Source: Streptosporangium minutum
Lineage (GTDB): Bacteria; Actinomycetota; Actinomycetes; Streptosporangiales; Streptosporangiaceae
NCBI RefSeq assembly: GCF_002149035.1
Contig: NZ_NGFP01000038.1
Span: 1 to 44,803 of the forward strand
DNA length: 44,803 bases
Direction of reading: 5' to 3'
Part shown: in pieces, positions 40,465 through 44,803 of the stretch
How the letters are laid out: every line of letters starts with the position of its first letter
Numbering within the stretch: position 1 is the stretch's first letter
The notes under the pieces: generated by a model
Database searches by the model: none
Told to the model about the DNA's origin: nothing
Seen by the model: only the letters and a program-made list of their open reading frames with translations
Translations under genes and position numbers: made by a program

Positions 40465-41664
40465 TCATGAACCGGTCGTCCTGCTCCTGCCCGAGACGCC
40501 GGCGACGGCCGCGCCGACCACGGCGAGCGCCGCTCCCACCCACATCACCGCGGAGATCGACACGCCGTCCACGACCCGGCCGCCGGCGAACGAGCCGAGC
40601 GCGATGGAGACGTTGAAGGCGCTGACGTAGAGCGCCGTACCCATTTCGCCGCCGCCCGACCGCATGATCCAGAGCTGCAGGGTCACCCCCACGCCGCCGT
40701 AGCCCAGGCCCCACACCACGAGCATGATCAGGGGCAGGTCGATCAGGGGCAGTGCCGCCGTGGAGAGTGCCATGAGCACGGCCAGCGTGACCAGGACCGG
40801 CTTGGGGTTCCTGGCCGCCCATGCGCCTGCCACGAAGTTGCCGGCCACGCCCGCGGCGCCGTACAGGAGGAGGGCGGCGCTGACGAGGGCGGGACCGGCG
40901 TGGGAGACCTGCTCCAGGAACGGCCGGACGTAGGTGTAGGCCGCGAAGTGGCCGGACACGATCAGGACGGTCAGGACGAGGACGACCTTGAGCGGGCCGG
41001 AGAGCCACGTGAGCCGCCCCTGTGACGCGAGGGCCGGGGCCTTGTGCAGCGACGGCTCGGACGCGCGGGCTCGGGGTTCGCCGGGTAGCGGCGGCAGGGT
41101 GGTGGCCAGCAGCGCGAGCAGGACCAGGGCCAGCACCCCCATGGCGACGAACGCGGTCCGCCACCCCGCGAACGACGAGATGAACGTCGCTGCGGGCACC
41201 CCCAGTACCGACGCCACCGATACCCCGGCCAAGATGATCGACGTGGCTCGCCCGACGGCCCCTTCGGGCACCAGTCGCGGGCCGAGGCCGGCCGCGAAGG
41301 CCCAGAATCCGCCGATGCTCACCCCGGTCAGCACCCGGGCGGCCAGCATGACGGGGTAGTTCGGCGCGAACGCGCCCGCCAGGTTGGCCACCGCCAGCAG
41401 CGCCATCAGCCCCAGCAGCATGACGCGCCGGTCGAGCCGTCGGGTGGTGATCGCCAGCACGGGCGCGGAGACGGCAGCGACCAGTCCGGGTGCCGACATC
41501 ATCAGCCCGGCCGTCCCTTCGGAGACGCCGAGGGTGGCGGCGATCGAGGTCAGCAGGCCAACGGGCAGCATCTCGCTGGTCACGATGGTGAAGGTGCCCA
41601 TCGCGACCGAGGACACGGCGAGCCAGCGCGCTCGGGTGGTGACGGAAACATCGGTCATGGTCAT
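40465..41664 (-). CDS. MFS transporter, sugar/drug efflux (DHA1-like)
   Basis: A 399-residue major-facilitator protein with 12 predicted helices. Motif-like segments are ITTRRLDRRVMLLGLMALLA (loop 2-3), ARVLTGVSIGGFWAFAAGLG (helix 4) and a proline/glycine helix 5 (GVPAATFISSFAGWRTAF). It resembles AraJ-type sugar-efflux proteins and would export a small molecule with proton antiport. Start ATG 41664 (MTMTDVS). It is divergent from the LysR gene at 41756, the likely regulator. Confidence 0.9.
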   Translation of the reverse strand: MTMTDVSVTTRARWLAVSSVAMGTFTIVTSEMLPVGLLTSIAATLGVSEGTAGLMMSAPGLVAAVSAPVLAITTRRLDRRVMLLGLMALLAVANLAGAFAPNYPVMLAARVLTGVSIGGFWAFAAGLGPRLVPEGAVGRATSIILAGVSVASVLGVPAATFISSFAGWRTAFVAMGVLALVLLALLATTLPPLPGEPRARASEPSLHKAPALASQGRLTWLSGPLKVVLVLTVLIVSGHFAAYTYVRPFLEQVSHAGPALVSAALLLYGAAGVAGNFVAGAWAARNPKPVLVTLAVLMALSTAALPLIDLPLIMLVVWGLGYGGVGVTLQLWIMRSGGGEMGTALYVSAFNVSIALGSFAGGRVVDGVSISAVMWVGAALAVVGAAVAGVSGRSRTTGS

Positions 41665-41755
41665 GCCAGCCAGCCTTCTGCCGGCCACCAGCGGGAACAA
41701 TGGCGAAGGTCGAAGGCTTGGTTTAGGTGGACTAAGCAATCGGATGGGGGCGGAG

Positions 41756-42658
41756 ATGGAGTTCAGGGAGCTGGAGTGCTTCGTCGTACTCAGCGAGGAG
41801 CTGCACTTCGCGCGTACGGCCGAACGCCTCTACCTGTCACCTGGCCGGGTGAGCCAGCTCATGCGCTCGCTGGAGACCAGGGTCGGCGGCCGGCTCTTCC
41901 ACCGGACCAGCAGGCGCGTGCGCCTCACGCCCCTGGGTGAACGTTTCCTGGCCGACCTGCGCCCCTCCTACGACGGCCTCGCGAACGCGGTCAGCCGGGC
42001 CAAGGCGGCCGCCCGCGAGGTGACAGGCGTGATCAGGCTCGGCTTCCTGGCCACGCCCACGGACGTCGTCATCGGCAGCGTGCGTGCCTTCGAGCGCCGG
42101 TACCCGGGATGCGAGGCGGAGCTGGTGGAGATCCCGCTCTCCGACCCCTTCGGCAAGTTGCGGGCCGGGCAGGTGGACATCGCGTTCACACTGCTCCCGC
42201 TGGACGAGCCCGATCTGGCGACGGGTGAAGAGCTGAACCGGGTCTCGTACCAGCTCGGCGTCTCCTCTCGCCACCCGTTGGCCGCCCGTGCGAGCATCGG
42301 CGCGGAGGAGCTGGCCGGCGTGTCCCTGATCGGCCTGGACGGCCCGGCTCCGCGCACGTGGCGCGAGCGTGTGGCACCGTCCATGACCCCTTCCGGCCGT
42401 CCTATTCCCCTGGCCGGCACGGTGGCCACCAGCCAGGAGGGCATGACGCAGGTGGCGCTCAACCGGGGCGGCATGTTGTTCTGCACCCCCACGGCGGCTC
42501 ACCACGGACGCCCGGACGTCACCTTCGTCCCCGTCACGGGGTTGCCTCCCTCGATCCTCGGCCTGGCTTGGGTGAAGGCGGCGGAGACAGCGGCGATCCG
42601 GGCATTCAACGAGACGGCCGTCGGGCACGCGCTCGGGGCAGCGGTCCTGGTGGCGTAA
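41756..42658 (+). CDS. LysR-family regulator
   Basis: A 300-residue LysR regulator. The HTH is at residues ~1-60 (ELECFVVLSEELHFARTAER, LYLSPGRVSQLMRSLETRVG). The effector domain starts near residue 90 (IRLGFLATPTDVVIGSVRAF). GGGGCGG precedes ATG 41756; ATG 41744 is an alternative. Divergent orientation 91 bp from the MFS gene is the classic LysR arrangement and suggests control of that exporter. Confidence 0.92.
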   Translation: MEFRELECFVVLSEELHFARTAERLYLSPGRVSQLMRSLETRVGGRLFHRTSRRVRLTPLGERFLADLRPSYDGLANAVSRAKAAAREVTGVIRLGFLATPTDVVIGSVRAFERRYPGCEAELVEIPLSDPFGKLRAGQVDIAFTLLPLDEPDLATGEELNRVSYQLGVSSRHPLAARASIGAEELAGVSLIGLDGPAPRTWRERVAPSMTPSGRPIPLAGTVATSQEGMTQVALNRGGMLFCTPTAAHHGRPDVTFVPVTGLPPSILGLAWVKAAETAAIRAFNETAVGHALGAAVLVA

Positions 42659-42661
42659 GAC

Positions 42662-42970
42662 ATGACGGGCGACAAAATCCCAGAGACCGCTGTGGAAGTT
42701 ATCGCCGAGGACGTTGACCCGCGTGACTACGGCTCGGCCCGCTGGGGCGGGGCCTTCCGCAAGGCGGCTATGAAGGCAGCTGAGCGGTTCCAACTTGGCG
42801 AGCCTCCCGTGCGGAGGCCCATCAGTGGTGTTCCTGGCGTGAGCGAGGAGTCCACGCGTGCCACCGGGCGACGGGTGGCAACTGCGACCCCGGCAGTGCC
42901 CAGGCAGCAGAAAGGCCTCTCCCGAGATTCTGGGAGAGGGCCTCTGACCTGCGGAGGCTCGGGGATTTGA
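42662..42970 (+). CDS. Hypothetical protein running into tRNA-Ser fragment
   Basis: Up to 102 residues starting 3 nt after the LysR stop (starts MTGDKIPETAVEVIAEDVDP, with SARWGGAFRKAAMKAAERFQ). The first ~55 residues look like a real small element-type protein. The last ~25 residues are encoded by the terminator hairpin and the tRNA-Ser fragment, so the original end was probably replaced by recombination at the attachment site. Confidence 0.4.
   Translation: MTGDKIPETAVEVIAEDVDPRDYGSARWGGAFRKAAMKAAERFQLGEPPVRRPISGVPGVSEESTRATGRRVATATPAVPRQQKGLSRDSGRGPLTCGGSGI
42880..42890 (+). promoter_or_regulatory. Possible right-arm integrase site
   Basis: AACTGCGACCC differs by one base from the AACTGCAACCC arm-type repeats at 44029-44051. 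It lies 62 bp before the first tRNA-Ser fragment, the distance expected for the right arm of an element ending there. Confidence 0.35.
42914..42941. terminator. Terminator beside tRNA-Ser fragment 1
   Basis: A stem CCTCTCCC (42916-42923) and GGGAGAGG (42932-42939), extended by GG/CC, with an 8-nt loop. It lies 10 bp before the tRNA-Ser fragment and is nearly identical to the hairpin at 43854-43881. Confidence 0.7.
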
Positions 42971-43007
42971 ACCCCGGACGGGCTGTGGACCCAAACCGCA
43001 TCAGCAG
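42952..43007. repeat. tRNA-Ser(GCT) 3' fragment, copy 1 (attachment site)
   Basis: On the minus strand: CTGCTGA (anticodon loop, GCT), TGCGG stem, long variable arm, T-arm CCGGGGTTCAAATCCCCG, and acceptor AGCCTCC with G discriminator. Identity to a tRNA stops at the 5' edge of the anticodon loop, so it is not a functional tRNA but an integration footprint. The intact tRNA-Ser gene is not in the window. Confidence 0.85.
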
Positions 43008-43266
43008 CTCGGGCCACCACCGTTCAGGACAGTCCCACCTGGACCAACGCCCGCCGGCGATCCTTCTGGAACGAGCTGGTACGGCGGTCAGCTGCAACCC
43101 TGGAACCTCGGTGGTCCGGGGCTGAGACATCCGATGGTCGGGGCGTGTCAAGTCAGTCCGGAGTGATCGCCCCCACGACCCGAGTAACCGCTTCCTCGGC
43201 GGCATCGTTCCCCGCGTGTACGTCATGAGCCCTTGATGTTCCCGTCGGCTCAGGAAGACTGGCGTC
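43008..43266. other. Left arm of the mini-island, non-coding
   Basis: Contains 43022-43100, nearly identical to 43961-44039, ending in CAGCTGCAACCC (arm-type motif with a degenerate second copy). The rest up to 43266 has no gene. AGGAAG at about 43253 is the ribosome-binding site of the SepF-like gene. Confidence 0.55.
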
Positions 43267-43776
43267 GTGATACTTGAGACAGTGCGTCCCCGCGACTACA
43301 ACGACGTCCGACACGTGGGGCACTACTTCCGCGAAGGCATTCCGGTCGTAATGGATCTCACGGCGGTGGCGGACGACGAGGCGAGACAGTTCGTGGACTT
43401 CGCTGCGGGCCTTACCTGCGGGCGACGTGGCGATATGGAGCGCCTGAGCCCCAAGGTCTTCCTGCTGATCCCCTCGGTACTGGCCAAGCCGGGCACCATA
43501 ACGGGCATCGTCAAAAAATTGCGCCCACGCGACTACAGTGAGGCGCTGTATGTGGGGCACTACTTCCGCAAGGGTCTTCCGGTCGTAATGGATCTCACGG
43601 CGGTGGCGGACGACGAGGCGAGACAGTTCGTGGACTTCGCTGCGGGCCTCATCTGCGGGCGACGTGGCGATATGGAGCGCCTGAGCCCCAAGGTCTTCCT
43701 GTTGATCCCCTCAGGGTCGACCAAGCCGAATGCAGCCGCGATCAAGGCTGAAGCGCCCCCATCGGAATCTTCTTGA
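43267..43776 (+). CDS. Tandem SepF-domain protein
   Basis: A 169-residue protein made of two SepF domains. Each has RPRDYN/S...VGHYFR.G(I/L)PVVMDLT followed by DDEARQFVDFAAGL, then GRRGDMERLSPKVFLLIPS. SepF is a membrane-tethering partner of FtsZ that works as a dimer and polymer. The usual N-terminal amphipathic membrane helix is missing, and the domains are nearly identical at the DNA level (43291-43475 and 43528-43712, offset 237 bp). GTG 43267 has AGGAAG 9 nt upstream. Function could be that of a covalent SepF dimer, or it may be a dominant-negative form. Confidence 0.82.
   Translation: MILETVRPRDYNDVRHVGHYFREGIPVVMDLTAVADDEARQFVDFAAGLTCGRRGDMERLSPKVFLLIPSVLAKPGTITGIVKKLRPRDYSEALYVGHYFRKGLPVVMDLTAVADDEARQFVDFAAGLICGRRGDMERLSPKVFLLIPSGSTKPNAAAIKAEAPPSESS
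43291..43712. repeat. Direct repeat of two 185-bp SepF coding units
   Basis: Unit 1 is 43291-43475 and unit 2 is 43528-43712. Long stretches are base-for-base identical (for example the 60 or so bases coding PVVMDLTAVADDEARQFVDF), so the duplication is recent. Confidence 0.9.
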
Positions 43777-43853
43777 TCTTGGGTTGGTGAGGGTGGGCCG
43801 TACGAAGACGATGAGCCCCCGTTGCAACTACGACGCCTTCAGAGATCAAAAAG

Positions 43854-43881
43854 GCCCTCTCCCAAGGTTCTGGGAGAGGGC
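43854..43881. terminator. Terminator beside tRNA-Ser fragment 2
   Basis: A perfect 10-bp stem, GCCCTCTCCC (43854-43863) and GGGAGAGGGC (43872-43881), with an A-run before it. It ends the SepF-like gene, and on the minus strand corresponds to the natural terminator of the tRNA-Ser gene. Confidence 0.8.
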
Positions 43882-43891
43882 TTCTGACCTG

Positions 43892-43946
43892 CGGAGGCTC
43901 GGGGATTTGAACCCCGGATGGCTGTAGACCCAAACCGCATCAGCAG
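43892..43946. repeat. tRNA-Ser(GCT) 3' fragment, copy 2 (attachment site)
   Basis: Same structure as copy 1 but with one base fewer and a few changes in the variable arm. Identity again stops at the anticodon loop. It is the left end of a further element or island extending to the right of the window. Confidence 0.85.
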
Positions 43947-44028
43947 ATCGGGGCATGCCAGTTCAGGACAGTCCCACCTGGACCAACGCCCGTCGGCGAT
44001 CCTTCTGGAATGGCCTGGTACAGCGGTG

Positions 44029-44051
44029 AACTGCAACCCAAACTGCAACCC
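44029..44051 (+). promoter_or_regulatory. Arm-type direct repeats after tRNA-Ser fragment 2
   Basis: AACTGCAACCC occurs at 44029-44039 and 44041-44051, a 12-bp period, 83 bp inside the core. The spacing and position match the AICE 2 arm repeats, although the sequence differs, so a different integrase is expected. Confidence 0.6.
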
Positions 44052-44112
44052 CGTACAGGGTCTTCACCCTGCCTTCGGTCGCTGCGTCCTCCGGCATTCA
44101 CATGTGCGGATG

Positions 44113-44346
44113 TCACTCAGCCGGCTGGCGTTGCCTTTTCCCGATCTTTCGCACCAACCGCACGACGAAGGCCACGAGTCCCAGCAGGAAGAGCAGGCCG
44201 ATGAGTGTCATGGGTCGGCCGCTCAGCACGTTCGCCAGCCACGGCAGGTCGAACAGCGCGGATATTCCGAAGATCACACCGAATCCGACTAACCCTAAGA
44301 CCGCCGTGAAGGCGGACCCTATAGCTGCTTCCCGCAGGCGGCTCAT
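44113..44346 (-). CDS. Small two-helix membrane protein
   Basis: A 77-residue protein with two membrane segments (FTAVLGLVGFGVIFGISALF and MTLIGLLFLLGLVAFVVRLV) and a basic C-terminus (RKIGKRQRQPAE). GAAAGG lies 7 nt before ATG 44346. The leader region upstream (44353-44475) is the dispersed repeat also found at 32584-32700. Function unknown. Confidence 0.68.
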   Translation of the reverse strand: MSRLREAAIGSAFTAVLGLVGFGVIFGISALFDLPWLANVLSGRPMTLIGLLFLLGLVAFVVRLVRKIGKRQRQPAE

Positions 44347-44352
44347 CCGGTA

Positions 44353-44475
44353 CCTTTCGCCGTTTAACCCGATTCCGTCTGGTAACCGGGACGGGCGCAT
44401 GGCAGCCGGTAAGCAGGTTCGTGGTCGGAACCGAACGGGAGTAACGACCCATGCGGGGTGAGCAGGGCGCCAATG
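44353..44475. repeat. Dispersed ~115-bp repeat, copy 2 (leader of small membrane gene)
   Basis: Aligns with 32584-32700 over its whole length with about one indel. On the minus strand it runs up to the ribosome-binding site of the gene at 44113-44346, so it is probably a conserved promoter or 5' leader. Confidence 0.6.
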
Positions 44476-44803
44476 GCCGGCGAACCGCTGAAGTACAGCA
44501 CGCGCTATGCGACGACTCGAACTCCTGACATTCTGCTTGCAAAGACGGATGCCGATCTTGCTCCATCTGCGAAGACGCAGCTCACGGCACTGATCGCGTT
44601 CCCCGTGACTCCCCGCTGCTCCCCCCGTTGCCCGCCCCGTCGGGCACGCGACGGGCACGGCGGTACTCTCGTTGAGGCGGTCTCCGGCATTGCGCCGCGC
44701 CTCCCCGCATGGGTACGGCTTGCCGTAGGCGATCGGGCACGACGCCGGGGACGCTGGACAGCACCGGAGGCCGTCACCACACCATGAATCTTTTTCCTCC
44801 GGC
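44476..44803. other. Right edge without recognisable gene
   Basis: About 330 bp to the window end. Frames exist on both strands but none has family features or start signals that I trust. A gene may begin or end beyond the window. Confidence 0.4.

Larger units (their letters stand above)
42952..43946. mobile_element. 940-bp integrase-less tRNA-Ser mini-island
   Basis: The direct repeats (terminator, tRNA-Ser fragment and arm-type region; about 187 bp each) are offset by 940 bp and bracket one gene, the tandem-SepF protein. No integrase, excisionase or replication gene is present. It is either a deletion remnant of a larger element or a small unit that could be moved by an integrase acting in trans. 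Confidence 0.6.

Noticed and set aside
42952-43946. Functional tRNA-Ser genes
   Set aside because: Both copies lack the acceptor 5' strand, D-arm and 5' half of the anticodon arm. They are 3' fragments.
44458-44787. Plus-strand frame at the right edge
   Set aside because: Arg/Pro-rich, no motifs, overlaps the dispersed repeat; probably chance.

Overview
The window is high-GC DNA with dense, 4-nt-overlapping operons, the codon bias of an actinomycete, and several actinobacterial families: RepSA-type replication initiators, TraB/FtsK conjugative translocases, SigE-type ECF sigma, SepF. A Streptosporangiaceae-like filamentous actinomycete is a reasonable guess, but the sequence alone does not fix genus or species.

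Layout. (1) 1-2040: a perfect hairpin, a small zinc-ribbon protein, and a coupled minus-strand pair: an HTH/P-loop kinase protein and a guanylate-kinase-like P-loop protein. (2) 2157-8448: an actinomycete integrative and conjugative element (AICE 1): GntR regulator, SCO3933-like protein, TraB/FtsK translocase, DUF2637 membrane protein, two small proteins, HUH replication initiator, excisionase and tyrosine integrase, closed by a perfect 17-bp terminator hairpin. An extra gene follows (8594-9379). (3) 9578-22994: a second AICE of about 13.4 kb (AICE 2), precisely bounded by 45-bp direct repeats of the 3' part of tRNA-Arg(ACG); the intact tRNA is at 22953-23025. Its left part holds AT-richer cargo (an AlbA_2-type protein and a HEPN-like protein). 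The rest is Nudix, HTH/TPR regulator, GntR, Pra-like activator, TraB/FtsK, RepSA-like Rep, Xis and Int.

(4) 23026-23796: a non-coding block with two adjacent arrays of short motifs, both with an alternating 20/22-bp spacing. (5) 23797-42658: chromosomal-type genes: membrane protein, DesK/NarL-like two-component system, MaoC-like hydratase, SigE-type sigma with a cognate membrane protein, secreted collagen-like protein, VOC protein, MerR/GyrI pair, WXG100-like protein, DinB protein, TetR with a divergent monooxygenase-like gene, a decayed ABC transporter/DoxX segment, TrmO, RibD-like reductase, AraC, methyltransferase, two membrane proteins, MFS exporter and LysR. (6) 42662-44803: a second tRNA-associated site. 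Two partial 3' copies of tRNA-Ser(GCT), 940 bp apart, each with its terminator and integrase-arm-like sequence, bracket a single gene encoding two near-identical SepF domains.

How the parts work together. Each AICE carries an excision/integration pair (Xis/Int), a replication initiator for the excised circle, a TraB-type double-stranded DNA pump for mycelial transfer, and a GntR repressor placed to control these genes. AICE 2 also shows both integrase arm sites. The most unusual items are the AlbA_2 + HEPN cargo pair, the tandem-SepF mini-island without an integrase, and the helically phased repeat arrays beside the tRNA-Arg gene.
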